Shown: positions 51,478 through 59,580, counted from the stretch's first letter. The stretch: DNA of 64,000 bases from Paenibacillus spiritus (GCF_008710135.1 NZ_VYKK01000020.1:53989-117988), one strand, 5' to 3'. Program-made: numbers and translations. The notes: a model not told the origin generated them from the letters alone.

Positions 51478-51517
51478 ACGCGGTTCACCGTTGAATACGG
51501 AGAACCGCGTTTTTTTA
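51478..51517 (+). terminator. Terminator after tRNA-Thr
   Basis: ACGCGGTTC/GAACCGCGT stem followed by eight T. Confidence 0.93.
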
Positions 51518-51553
51518 TATTCTCCATTTCGCTGTAAATTGTAGGTTTGTCTC

Positions 51554-51582
51554 TATACAAACGATGTATAACGTCGTATACT
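51554..51582 (+). promoter_or_regulatory. Promoter and inverted repeat before the 51686 gene
   Basis: TATACA (51554-51559), a 17-bp spacer and TATACT (51577-51582). The -10 is overlapped by a GTATA-N6-TATAC inverted repeat (51566-51581), a possible operator. Confidence 0.5.
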
Positions 51583-51615
51583 AAATTTAACTGAACTGAT
51601 GATATCTGCCCATTC

Positions 51616-51659
51616 GGGAAGCTTCCGCCGTATAAGTCTAGGGGAAGCTTCCCTTTTTT
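51616..51659 (+). terminator. Terminator-like hairpin in the leader of the 51686 gene
   Basis: GGGAAGCTTCC / GGAAGCTTCCC stem (51616-51626 with 51643-51653) and six T lie after the promoter and 27 bp before the start codon, which looks like a transcription attenuator. Confidence 0.75.
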
Positions 51660-51685
51660 GCTGGCCTTGCCAGAAAGGAGAAGCC

Positions 51686-52081
51686 ATGTCGAATACCGAA
51701 CGGATTCTCGACGGTTATAAGAATATAGAAAGCCGCATTCACGCCTTTATAATTGAACATTCCCGGGTAGAGTATTTGGAGGGCTCAAACGAAATCGTGC
51801 ATGGGGGGGCGTTCTCGTGGACCCGCCTGTTGGGCGGCGATTCAGACCTTCAAGAAGTGCTGTGCCTGGATTATACCGAGCTGGGCCGAAAGGCGATAAA
51901 TGTGCTGGAATCGGCGACCAGCCGGCATCTGGATGATTTCTGCCGCAGTTACGAGTCGGTTCTCAGCTATTTGCGCCAGGATTCGCTGGTATGGGTGCCA
52001 AGTCTGGAGCAACTGTTCCAGTCCATCAAGATCGAGCTGGATATTCAGCAGTTCTTTGTCGCTTCGCCCCATTATGTATAA
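51686..52081 (+). CDS. Conserved hypothetical protein
   Basis: A 131-residue soluble, probably mostly helical protein (MSNTERILDGYKNIESRIHA; SLEQLFQSIKIELDIQQFF). ATG at 51686 follows AAAGGAGAAGCC. No membrane segment, signal peptide or known motif is seen. A leader hairpin with U-tract precedes it and a terminator lies about 120 bp downstream, so it is a single-gene unit that may be regulated by attenuation. Function unknown. Confidence 0.72.
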   Translation: MSNTERILDGYKNIESRIHAFIIEHSRVEYLEGSNEIVHGGAFSWTRLLGGDSDLQEVLCLDYTELGRKAINVLESATSRHLDDFCRSYESVLSYLRQDSLVWVPSLEQLFQSIKIELDIQQFFVASPHYV

Positions 52082-52200
52082 ATTTAACGCTAATGCCAGC
52101 AAAATTTAAGGAAATTTTCAGCTTGGCGTCAGGATTTTTTCAGGTTTCGGGGGTATGATAGGACTACCAAACACCCCCCAGTGTTGTGGTTATTCTTTTG

Positions 52201-52233
52201 AAGCCCGGCCGACTCCCACGGCCGGGCTTTTTG
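52201..52233 (+). terminator. Terminator after the 51686 gene
   Basis: AAGCCCGGCCG/CGGCCGGGCTT stem with a 7-nt loop, then TTT. Confidence 0.88.
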
Positions 52234-52277
52234 TGCGGCCGGAGGACGGGGACGCGCGCCCCGGTGCGGAGGCGCGT

Positions 52278-52643
52278 CTAGCGCACGGCCGGCGCCTCCA
52301 GGCCCATATAACGGCGCATCTGCGATACGGCCTGATCGGCGAGCTTCGCGTCGGTTACCGACATTTCCCCGTGGAAGCCCCGGCATTGATAGCGGACCCG
52401 AATGCCGTCCGCCAGACGCTCATTCTCGTAGACTCTCATCCCGGCGGCCCGCATGGCCAGACGGACCTTTCGCAGATCGCGCGCGGCCGCGGCTGCTGCG
52501 GCTTCCGCCATCTCGACATAGGGAGCCGGAGTCCGAAGAAGGCGCGCCAGCAGCCGTCCGTCCCGTTCCAGGGCCGTGATGACGAGCGGAAGCAGAATAT
52601 AGGCCTGCAAAAGCCTCCGGTCGCTGTTCTCCTCATGTGGCAT
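52278..52643 (-). CDS. Conserved hypothetical protein
   Basis: A 121-residue soluble protein with helical pattern (LLQAYILLPLVITALERDG; VEMAEAAAAAAARDLRKVRLAMRAAG) and a Tyr/Cys/Arg-rich C-terminal part (VRYQCRGFHGEMSVTD). It resembles small uncharacterised proteins of Paenibacillus and related genera, some of which are phage-linked. ATG at 52643 follows GGGAGGTAGAAGG on the minus strand. It is monocistronic between two plus-strand genes. Function not assigned. Confidence 0.68.
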   Translation of the reverse strand: MPHEENSDRRLLQAYILLPLVITALERDGRLLARLLRTPAPYVEMAEAAAAAAARDLRKVRLAMRAAGMRVYENERLADGIRVRYQCRGFHGEMSVTDAKLADQAVSQMRRYMGLEAPAVR

Positions 52644-52762
52644 CCTTCTACCTCCCGATTACTATTACTAGGAACATATATTCGTATTTTATTCCCAACC
52701 CCGGCATGATTCAAGAGGTGCAGGAAAGGAAATCAGAAAAAGAAGCAAAATCGAGAGTATTA

Positions 52763-52778
52763 TGTGATTTATTTCACA
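52763..52778 (+). promoter_or_regulatory. Fnr/CRP-type site TGTGA-N6-TCACA and class II promoter
   Basis: A perfect TGTGATTTATTTCACA palindrome is centred at 52770.5. A -10 TATATT (52800-52805) gives a start near 52812, so the site is centred at -41.5, the position of class II activation by Fnr/CRP proteins. It precedes the 32-residue peptide and hydrolase. Confidence 0.75.
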
Positions 52779-52860
52779 ATAAATGCCCGGCGCTGCGTAT
52801 ATATTGAATTTATAAGGTTAAAATTAAATTTAAAATTTGGAATGGAAAAGAGGAATCGCC

Positions 52861-52959
52861 ATGCACGCACAGACACGGATGCTGCGGGGGCTTGTCTTTG
52901 GGGTATTGATTAGTGTGCCGCTCTGGATGTCGTTGATCGGCTGGATGCAGCTGCTGTAA
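52861..52959 (+). CDS. 32-residue membrane-peptide gene
   Basis: Open frame MHAQTRMLRGLVFGVLISVPLW and on to residue 32, predicted to be one transmembrane helix with a basic N-terminus. ATG at 52861 follows GAAAAGAGGAATCG. It lies 24 bp before the hydrolase gene and about 50 nt from the predicted Fnr-dependent start. It is too short for family assignment; a leader peptide or small membrane regulator is possible. Confidence 0.55.
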   Translation: MHAQTRMLRGLVFGVLISVPLWMSLIGWMQLL

Positions 52960-52982
52960 ACTCCGAAGGCGGGTGATAGGCG

Positions 52983-53945
52983 TTGGTCTGGATTGGAATT
53001 GCGGGAATTGCGGCTGTGTGTGCGGCGCTTACGGTGTACGCCGGGCTGCTGGTCTACAACGTGGCTGTCCGGCGCGCGCCCAAGACGGTTTATATCGCCA
53101 AAAGCGGCGGAAAAGGCGGTCCGCCCCCTGTAGCGGGCGCCTCGTGGGGGGAAGGCCAGCGCTGGATCGCCGGCCGGAACTTCACGAACTGGGAGCTGAC
53201 GGCCCCGGACGGGCTGAAGCTCCGCGGCTACTGGCTGCCGTCGGACCGCGCAGAGGGGCGGACAGCGATTATTGCCCACGGCTATTCGGGCAAGGCCAAG
53301 GATATGGGCGCCTATGCCCGCATTTACCATGAGGTGCTTGGCTTCCATGTGCTGCTGCCCGATGCCAGAGGGCACGGGGAGAGCGGCGGCGATTACATCG
53401 GGTTCGGCTGGCAGGAGCGTCTTGATTATGCCGGCTGGATCTGGAGAGTGCTGGAGGAGACGGGACCGGAGTCGGAAGTGGTGCTGCACGGCGTATCCAT
53501 GGGCGCAGCTACCGTGCTGATGGCAGCCGGCGAGGAACTCCCTCCGCAGGTCAAAGCGGTCGTAGCCGACTGCGCTTATACGTCGGCGGCTGCGGAGCTG
53601 GCTTATCAGATGCGCCGGCTCTACCGGCTGCCGTCCTTCCCGGTCCTGGACGGCGCGGGGCTGGTTACCCGCATCCGAGCCGGGTACAGCCTGCGCGAAG
53701 CTTCGGCGCTGCGCCAGGTAGCGAAGGCGAAGACGCCGATTCTGTTCATACACGGCGAAGCGGATACGTTCGTTCCCGTCGGGATGATGGAGGAACTGTA
53801 TGCCGCCTGCCGAAGCGAGAAGGAACGCTGGTCCGTGCCCGGAGCCGGCCACGGCAAATCTTACGATCAAGACCCGGAGGCATACGTGCGGCGGGTCTGC
53901 GATTTTGTGCTTCGCCATTTGCGCGGAAGAGCGCAGAAGCCCTGA
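52983..53945 (+). CDS. Membrane-anchored alpha/beta hydrolase
   Basis: A 320-residue protein with one N-terminal helix (GIAGIAAVCAALTVYAGLLVYNV) and an alpha/beta-hydrolase domain. AIIAHGYSGKAKDMG is the oxyanion segment and LLPDARGHGESGGDYIGFG follows. The nucleophile elbow VLHGVSMGAATV carries the catalytic Ser. The TPILFIHGEADTFVP segment provides the acid and the GAGHGKSYDQDP segment the His. It belongs to the broad serine-aminopeptidase/DUF-type hydrolases; the substrate is unknown. The start is TTG 52983 after GGGTGATAGG, with no better ATG. Regulation by the Fnr-like site is inferred from position. Confidence 0.85.
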   Translation: MVWIGIAGIAAVCAALTVYAGLLVYNVAVRRAPKTVYIAKSGGKGGPPPVAGASWGEGQRWIAGRNFTNWELTAPDGLKLRGYWLPSDRAEGRTAIIAHGYSGKAKDMGAYARIYHEVLGFHVLLPDARGHGESGGDYIGFGWQERLDYAGWIWRVLEETGPESEVVLHGVSMGAATVLMAAGEELPPQVKAVVADCAYTSAAAELAYQMRRLYRLPSFPVLDGAGLVTRIRAGYSLREASALRQVAKAKTPILFIHGEADTFVPVGMMEELYAACRSEKERWSVPGAGHGKSYDQDPEAYVRRVCDFVLRHLRGRAQKP

Positions 53946-53954
53946 AAATTGGAC

Positions 53955-53998
53955 GACGCCCGGCTATCCGCTTCTATGCGGACGGCCGGGCGTCTTGG
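53955..53998 (+). terminator. Weak terminator after the hydrolase
   Basis: GACGCCCGGC/GCCGGGCGTC stem with an inner CCGC/GCGG pair, but only TTGG follows, so termination may be partial. Confidence 0.5.
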
Positions 53999-54349
53999 TG
54001 TATGCGTACATAGACTATGCTATACGCTGTATTTAATTTCCTTGTCTATTTTCAGCAGCCGTTAAGCGAGAAGCATTCTTTTCCAAAACGACAAAAGCCC
54101 TACCTCTCTCTTGCCCTTGCGGCTCCAATGACCGCGCCAGTATGAATCGGAATGCGATGGTAAAATGATTCTCGTATAAAAATAAGGTTTTCAGCAAGAA
54201 AACGTAAGGTTTTGTACCGGGGATTCCGATAAAGAAGAGATACGTCCTATTCTTGAAGAAGAATTACGAGGAAACTAAATATCTTACTATTGTACCAGAT
54301 ATTGCGAGAATACGCAAGCAACAAAAACCGCTGGAGGATGAACACCATT
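53999..54349. other. AT-rich leader of the HD-GYP gene
   Basis: No gene is supported here. A possible sigma-D (flagellar) promoter, TAAG (54205-54208), a 16-bp spacer and TCCGATAA (54225-54232), could drive the downstream c-di-GMP gene, but the match is only moderate. The remainder shows nothing distinctive. Confidence 0.4.
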
Positions 54350-55891
54350 ATGAAAGTGTATCGGGCCTTTTTGCGGCAATCGGTCTACAATTATTTGCTT
54401 GGCTCCGTTATGGCCGTGATCGCGACGGGGAGTCTGCTCATGCTGTCTACTCTGGAAGTCTCCACAAGGGAATATATGAGGCTGCTGCTGGTGTTGGCCG
54501 TCTCTTTCTGCATTATGGCAGGGGCCGAGCTGTTCGCGTTCTACCGGCATATCCGGCCTGTCTACCGCAGCTTCGCAGGCGCAAGCGAACTGGAGGATCT
54601 GCGGGCCGCCTATGATCGGACGCACCGTCTGCCGGGCCTGTCGGTCCGGCGGATTATGGGGCCGCATCTGCTTGGACTAAGCCTGCCGGCCGTCGGCATG
54701 GCGCATTGGATGATTCATGTGAAGCTTCTGGATATGCCTTATTATTATCCGTTTCTCGCGCTGGCCGGAGCGGTGCTGATTGCCTGCATGCATGCGCTGA
54801 TCGAGTTTTTTCAGACCGGAGCCACCATTGTACCGCTGCTGCGGCATCTACGCAATGAAGCGCTCCGTCTATATGGAGAGGATTTCTCGCTGGAAGAGCA
54901 TAATCTGATCTCTATCCGCCCGAAGTTTCTGATCAGCTGCACGCTGATCGGTACGTTTCCGCTGTTTCTGTTCAGTCTGATGACGCATGTGCGCATCCGC
55001 GACCTCGGCGGCGGCGCTCTCTTGAGCTACTGGGGATGGGCGGCCGTCGTGCTGATCATGGGCACGGTGTTCTCGCTGACCGCGGCCTGGCTGCTGACCC
55101 GCAGCGTGCAGCAGCCGATCGGGCAGCTCTACGAATCCATGAAGAAGGTCAAGGAAGGGCGGCTGGAACAGACCCAGGACTATTATTCGGATGAATTCTC
55201 CCGTCTGGTCGCAGGCTTCAATGTGATGGTCCGCGGGCTTCAGATCCGGGAGGAGCAGAATCAGCAGCTGCTGGACAGTCTGTTCACTTCGCTTGCCGTG
55301 GCGCTGGACGCCCGCGACCCGTACACGGCGGGGCATTCCATCCGGGTCGCCGAGTATTCGGTCATCATCGGGCAGCTCGCCGGACTGAAAGGGGAAGAGC
55401 TCGACAATCTGCGAAAATCGGCGCTGCTGCACGATATCGGCAAGATCGGCGTCCGGGATGCGGTGCTCTTCAAGGAAGGCTGGCTGACGGAAGAAGAGTT
55501 CGATCAGATCAAGAGCCATCCGGTGCTGGGCGAGAATATTCTCCGGCAGATTGAGCCGCAGGAGAAGATGCTCCCTTATCTCGGCGGCGTCCGCTCGCAT
55601 CACGAACGGTATGACGGCAAGGGGTACCCCGACGGGCTTGCAGGCGGAGACATTCCGCTGTTTGGCCGGATCATTGCGGTGGCCGACGCCTACGATGCGA
55701 TGACCTCCGACCGTCCCTACCGGAAGGGAATGGAGCACGGCAAGGCGCTGAAGATTCTGAGCGAAGGCCGGGGAACCCAGTGGGACCCGGTATTTGCGGG
55801 TCTGCTGCTGGGCTACTTCGAGCAGAACCGGAGCCGCGGAATTCCGGAGGCGGAGAGCGGCTATGCAGGCGATTATCCGATAAGCGGATAA
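54350..55891 (+). CDS. Membrane HD-GYP phosphodiesterase (putative c-di-GMP)
   Basis: A 513-residue protein with six to seven N-terminal helices (roughly 15-250), a HAMP-like linker (TRSVQQPIGQLYESMKKVKEGRL) and a C-terminal HD-GYP domain. The domain has the HD pair His361-Asp362 in LLHDIGKIG, then HP..GENIL, His417-His418 and GYP at 425-427 in HHERYDGKGYPDGL, and GRIIAVADAYDAM. These are the full metal-site residues of active HD-GYP enzymes. ATG at 54350 follows GGAGG with a long spacing; the upstream reading frame is not used. The stop lies inside a terminator hairpin. Confidence 0.92.
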   Translation: MKVYRAFLRQSVYNYLLGSVMAVIATGSLLMLSTLEVSTREYMRLLLVLAVSFCIMAGAELFAFYRHIRPVYRSFAGASELEDLRAAYDRTHRLPGLSVRRIMGPHLLGLSLPAVGMAHWMIHVKLLDMPYYYPFLALAGAVLIACMHALIEFFQTGATIVPLLRHLRNEALRLYGEDFSLEEHNLISIRPKFLISCTLIGTFPLFLFSLMTHVRIRDLGGGALLSYWGWAAVVLIMGTVFSLTAAWLLTRSVQQPIGQLYESMKKVKEGRLEQTQDYYSDEFSRLVAGFNVMVRGLQIREEQNQQLLDSLFTSLAVALDARDPYTAGHSIRVAEYSVIIGQLAGLKGEELDNLRKSALLHDIGKIGVRDAVLFKEGWLTEEEFDQIKSHPVLGENILRQIEPQEKMLPYLGGVRSHHERYDGKGYPDGLAGGDIPLFGRIIAVADAYDAMTSDRPYRKGMEHGKALKILSEGRGTQWDPVFAGLLLGYFEQNRSRGIPEAESGYAGDYPISG

Positions 55892-55903
55892 TCGCTTTTT
55901 TTT
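55870..55903 (+). terminator. Terminator overlapping the HD-GYP stop codon
   Basis: CGATTATCCG/CGGATAATCG stem (55870-55879 with 55885-55894), a 5-nt loop and eight T. The 3' part of the stem contains the TAA stop (55889-55891). Confidence 0.9.
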
Positions 55904-55973
55904 AACAAAATTCAAAGAAATAGGAGAGTCTGTAGAAGCATCCTGTTTATCCCTGGAGATTCGTGATCGATTT

Positions 55974-55989
55974 CGTGAACTTTCTCACA
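55974..55989 (+). promoter_or_regulatory. Fnr/CRP-like site upstream of the ECF operon
   Basis: CGTGAACTTTCTCACA matches TGTGA-N6-TCACA at nine of ten defined positions. Its centre (55981.5) lies at about -69.5 from the predicted start near 56051, a class I activator position. Confidence 0.5.
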
Positions 55990-56015
55990 ATCTCCCGAAA
56001 ACGCTTCGGGTTTCA

Positions 56016-56044
56016 TTGATGGAACGGGATGGGACCGTTATAAT
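56016..56044 (+). promoter_or_regulatory. Sigma-A promoter of the NusG-II/ECF operon
   Basis: TTGATG (56016-56021), a 17-bp spacer and TATAAT (56039-56044). Confidence 0.78.
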
Positions 56045-56089
56045 TAATTAGTCTGGTTTTTATATAATTAAAAAATAAGGGAGAATTTT

Positions 56090-56473
56090 ATGAAACGCGC
56101 TGATGTGTGGCTGATTGGCCTCGTTGTGGTGGTGGCGCTTGCGCTGATCCTTCCCCGCTGGCTGTCGGACCATAACGATAAAGGCGGGGAGAACCGGGTG
56201 GCCCGGGTAACCGTTGACGGCAAGCTGTTCAAGACGGTCCAGCTTACCAAGGAAGAGCAGATCGTCGAAATCCGCACAGAACGCGGTTACAATATTCTGA
56301 AGGTGCATGATTACGGCGTGGAGATGTACGACGCCGATTGCCCGGACAAAGTCTGCCTGGAGTTCGGCTTCATCCGCCATCCGAAGCAGACGATTGTATG
56401 CCTGCCGCACCGGGTGCTCGTCGAGATTGCCAGCGCGGGCGGAGAGGACGGGGTAGACGCTTATGTCCAGTAG
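56090..56473 (+). CDS. NusG domain II-containing protein
   Basis: A 127-residue protein with an N-terminal membrane anchor (VWLIGLVVVVALALILPRWL) and the NusG-II (DUF5112-like) fold outside: RVARVTVDGKLFKTVQLTKEEQ, YNILKVHDYGVEMYDADCPDKVCLEFGFIRHPKQTIVCLPHRV. The Cys pair DCPDKVC is conserved in the family and suggests metal or redox chemistry. Its start is ATG 56090 after AAGGGAGAATTTT. Its stop overlaps the next start. It is the first gene of the operon. Confidence 0.82.
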   Translation: MKRADVWLIGLVVVVALALILPRWLSDHNDKGGENRVARVTVDGKLFKTVQLTKEEQIVEIRTERGYNILKVHDYGVEMYDADCPDKVCLEFGFIRHPKQTIVCLPHRVLVEIASAGGEDGVDAYVQ

Positions 56474-57008
56474 AGATTCGGCTCTGGCGCTCAAACGGAC
56501 GGTCATTATCGCGATCTTCGCGGCGGTCGCCGTCGTGCTGGGCATTGTGGAGGCGCAGATCCCGCTAAGCAGCGTGGGTCTGATGCCGGGGGCCAAGCTG
56601 GGGCTTGCCAATATTATGGTGCTGACGTGCATTTATTTCCTGCGGGCGCGCGATGCGCTCACGCTGGTCATTCTCAAGACGCTGCTGACGGCGTTCCTGC
56701 TGGGCACGTTCTCCAGCCTGCTGTTCAGCCTGTTCGGCTCGCTGCTGAGCTTCGCGGTGATGCTTCTGCTGATGCGGATGGGCAAGAACCGGTTGAGCCT
56801 CGTCGGCGTCAGCGTTGCGGGCGGCGTCGCGCACAACGTCGGCCAGCTCGTCGCCGCTTCGATTGTCATGAACGCATCCAGCATCATGTATTATCTGCCG
56901 GTGCTGCTGATCTTCGGACTGGTGACCGGCGTTGTCGTCGGCATCGCGGTTCGTTATTTGACGGAATCGCTGTCCCAGATTTCATTGTTCGAGGATTTTC
57001 TGCACTAG
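56463..57008 (+). CDS. Gx transporter family protein (COG4769-like)
   Basis: A 181-residue protein with five to six helices. IAIFAAVAVVLGIVEAQIPL, then VGLMPGAKLGLANIMVLTCIYFL, matches the Gx/HepT-like family, often seen beside NusG-II proteins. A G-x-x-x-G-x pattern runs through the membrane segments. Its ATG overlaps the NusG-II stop by 11 bp. The ECF energising genes follow 26 bp later, so it is a candidate substrate-binding S component of that transporter. Substrate unknown; lipid or quinone precursors are a possibility only. Confidence 0.82.
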   Translation: MSSRDSALALKRTVIIAIFAAVAVVLGIVEAQIPLSSVGLMPGAKLGLANIMVLTCIYFLRARDALTLVILKTLLTAFLLGTFSSLLFSLFGSLLSFAVMLLLMRMGKNRLSLVGVSVAGGVAHNVGQLVAASIVMNASSIMYYLPVLLIFGLVTGVVVGIAVRYLTESLSQISLFEDFLH

Positions 57009-57033
57009 GTATCGAGGGGAGGCGGCCTAAGAG

Positions 57034-57891
57034 ATGGACCACATGAACGCCAAAAGTACAGCGGGCTCGGCCGGAGCCGCGGCCGTGTCCTTGAGAGAGG
57101 TCTCCTTCGGCTACACGCCGGAGCAGCCGCTTCTGAGCGGAATCAGCCTTGAGATACCGGCCGGGCAGTGGGTGGCCCTCGTCGGACCGAACGGCTGCGG
57201 CAAATCAACGCTGGTGAAGCTGCTGAACGGGCTGCTGCCCGCAGCTTCCGGCCAGATTGAAATCTGCGGCACTCCGCTTGAAGACAAGCACGTCGCCGAG
57301 GTTCGCCGCCGCATCGGCATGGTCTTCCAGAATCCCGACAACCAGTTCGTCGGCGAGACGGTTGAAGAGGACATTCTCTTCGGTCTGGAGGGGCTGTGTC
57401 TGTCCCGGCCGGAGATGGAAGCGCGTCTTATGCGCGTTACGGCTGAATTTGAACTTGCGCCGCTGCTCGGCAAGCACCCGGGGGAGCTGTCCGGGGGGCA
57501 GAAGCAGCGCGTTGCGATTGCGTCGATACTTGCCATGGAGCCAGGCATCGTCATTATGGACGAGGCCTCTTCGATGTTGGATGAAGCGGGGCGGAATGCC
57601 CTGCTGGCCGTGCTGCGGAAGCTGCACGGGGAAGGCTATACGGTGCTGATGATTACGCATGACGCCGAGGAGATCCGGGCCGCCGAGCGCGTCATCGCGC
57701 TGGGCGGCGGCGGCGTGGCGGCGGACCGGAAGCCGGAGGAGCTGTTCGCGGATGAGGGCCTGCTGGCAGCCTGCCATCTGCGCGCGCCTTACGGCTGGCG
57801 GCTCGCCGCCGAACTGAAGCGGCTGGGCATTGATGCCGGATCGGCAGCCGGCGGAGAGGAGCTGGCAGAGAAGCTATGGCCATCGAACTGA
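57034..57891 (+). CDS. ecfA1: ECF transporter ATPase EcfA1
   Basis: A 285-residue ABC ATPase. Walker A is GPNGCGKST, the Q-loop is VFQNPDNQFVG, the signature motif is LSGGQKQR and Walker B is GIVIMDEASSMLD, with Glu kept. The FQNPDNQ segment is typical of ECF A-type ATPases. ATG at 57034 (or 57043) follows GGGGAGGCGG. It is part of the NusG-II operon and its 3' end overlaps ecfA2. In many Firmicutes an ECF module lies with ribosomal genes; this one does not, so it may be a second copy devoted to the Gx protein. Confidence 0.93.
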   Translation: MDHMNAKSTAGSAGAAAVSLREVSFGYTPEQPLLSGISLEIPAGQWVALVGPNGCGKSTLVKLLNGLLPAASGQIEICGTPLEDKHVAEVRRRIGMVFQNPDNQFVGETVEEDILFGLEGLCLSRPEMEARLMRVTAEFELAPLLGKHPGELSGGQKQRVAIASILAMEPGIVIMDEASSMLDEAGRNALLAVLRKLHGEGYTVLMITHDAEEIRAAERVIALGGGGVAADRKPEELFADEGLLAACHLRAPYGWRLAAELKRLGIDAGSAAGGEELAEKLWPSN

Positions 57892-58796
57892 AAGAGGTCA
57901 GCTACACGTATGCCGACCGCACGCTCTGGAAGCAGACGGCGCTGCACGATATTGATCTGAAGATTCCGGCCGGATCGCTCGTCGGCATCGCCGGGACGAC
58001 GGGTTCGGGCAAATCGACACTGCTCCAGCTGTTCAACGGCATTCTGAGGCCGTCCAGCGGCTCGGTAACCGTGCTGGACGTTACGCTTCAGGCAGGCGCC
58101 AAGCCGCCCCGGCTGCTGCCGCTCCGGCGGCGGGTCGGCTTGGTCTTCCAGTTCCCGGAGCACCAGATGTTCGCCGAGACGGTGGAGAAGGATCTGCTGT
58201 TCGGGCCGCTGAATTTCGGCATGGACCGGGAGGAAGCGGGGGTCCGCATCCGGCAGGCGATGAACGATATGGGGCTGCCGGAGGAGCTCCTGGCGCGCAG
58301 TCCGTTCCGCCTGAGCGGAGGCCAGATGCGCAAGGCGGCGATCGCCTCGGTGCTTGCCGCCGACCCGGAGATTGTCATTCTGGACGAGCCGACGGCTACG
58401 CTCGATCCCGTCAGCCGGGATGAGCTGGTGGTGCTGCTCGTCCGGCTGTGCCGGGAGCAGGGCAAGACGGTCGTGGTTGTGACGCACCGGATGGACGAGC
58501 TGCTGCCGTATGCGGATCAGTGGGTCCTGCTCGGCGAAGGCCGGGTGCGGTATCAAAGGGATGCCGCAGGTCTTGCCGCCGAACCCGGGATTCTGACCGG
58601 CTGCGGACTGGCTGTGCCGCAGTCGCTGCTGTACTGGCGGGCTGTGGCCGGAAAGCTCGGCCTGCACGGGGAAACGCCGCGGTTGACGCCCGAGAGTCTG
58701 GCGGCGCTGATTGCGGAGAAGCTGGGCCGGAATGCGGCGGAAGCGGCCGGCTCCGGGCCGGACGCTCCGGCAGGAACGGAGGCCGGCGATGAATGA
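57876..58796 (+). CDS. ecfA2: ECF transporter ATPase EcfA2
   Basis: A 306-residue ABC ATPase. Walker A is GTTGSGKST, with the LSGGQMRKAAIA signature and Walker B IVILDEPTATLDP. VFQFPEHQMFAETVEKDLLFGP is the A2-specific block. ATG at 57876 overlaps ecfA1 by 16 bp and the 3' end overlaps ecfT by 8 bp. With EcfA1 it forms the asymmetric ATPase pair that drives the S component. A short C-terminal Ala/Gly-rich tail is present. Confidence 0.93.
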   Translation: MAIELKEVSYTYADRTLWKQTALHDIDLKIPAGSLVGIAGTTGSGKSTLLQLFNGILRPSSGSVTVLDVTLQAGAKPPRLLPLRRRVGLVFQFPEHQMFAETVEKDLLFGPLNFGMDREEAGVRIRQAMNDMGLPEELLARSPFRLSGGQMRKAAIASVLAADPEIVILDEPTATLDPVSRDELVVLLVRLCREQGKTVVVVTHRMDELLPYADQWVLLGEGRVRYQRDAAGLAAEPGILTGCGLAVPQSLLYWRAVAGKLGLHGETPRLTPESLAALIAEKLGRNAAEAAGSGPDAPAGTEAGDE

Positions 58797-59580
58797 ACGG
58801 CTGCTCCTGGGAAGGAGCATTGAGACCGGGTCCTGGGTTCACCGTCTGGACCCCCGCTCGAAACTGCTCGGAATGCTGCTGTATGTAGCGGTTATCCTGC
58901 TCTGCCGATCGTGGACGGATATGGCGCTGCTGGCCGTCTTCTCGGTTTTGGTCATGGCGTCCACCCGGATATCACTGAACTATTATCTCAAGGCGGCCAA
59001 ACCGCTGAAGTATTTGATGCTCTTCATCTTCGTCGTTCAGACCCTTACGGTCAAGACCGGAGAGGTCTGGCTGAGCCTCGGGGCGCTGGAGCTGCACGAG
59101 GGCGGTCTCCGGCTGGGGGCCTTCTCGGTCATCCGCACGTTCTTCCTGATTACCTTCACGGCGCTGCTGACGTTCACCACGCGGCCGAGCCGGCTGAATC
59201 AAGGGCTGGACGGGCTGCTGAAGCCGCTCGGGAAGCTCGGGGTACCAACGGAACGGCTGACGCTGATGATGAGCCTTGCGCTGCGCTTCATTCCCACCAT
59301 TCTGGATGAAGCGCAGGTGATTCTGAAGGCGCAGGCTTCGCGGGGAGCGGATTTGTCGGAGCTGAAGCTTGCCGACAAGGCCCGGATGCTGATGACGCTG
59401 CTTGTTCCGGTTATCACCGGGGCGTTCCGCCGGGCACAGGATCTGATCTATTCCATGGAAGCGCGCGGGTTCGTGCTGGATGCGCCCCGCACGTATTATC
59501 ACCGTCTGCGGTGGGGAGCCGCCGATACGCTGTTCATTGTCCTGTTTCTTGCCGCGGGCAGCGCCGCGGCGCTGCTGTGA
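58789..59580 (+). CDS. ecfT: ECF transporter transmembrane protein EcfT
   Basis: A 263-residue membrane scaffold with about five helices. It has SWVHRLDPRSKLLGMLLYV at the start and the two coupling-helix A-R-G motifs: SRGADL (in LKAQASRGADLSEL) and ARGFVLDAP (in YSMEARGFVLDAP). These dock the ATPases. ATG at 58789 follows GGAACGGAGG and overlaps ecfA2. It completes the A1-A2-T module. Confidence 0.93.
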   Translation: MNERLLLGRSIETGSWVHRLDPRSKLLGMLLYVAVILLCRSWTDMALLAVFSVLVMASTRISLNYYLKAAKPLKYLMLFIFVVQTLTVKTGEVWLSLGALELHEGGLRLGAFSVIRTFFLITFTALLTFTTRPSRLNQGLDGLLKPLGKLGVPTERLTLMMSLALRFIPTILDEAQVILKAQASRGADLSELKLADKARMLMTLLVPVITGAFRRAQDLIYSMEARGFVLDAPRTYYHRLRWGAADTLFIVLFLAAGSAAALL

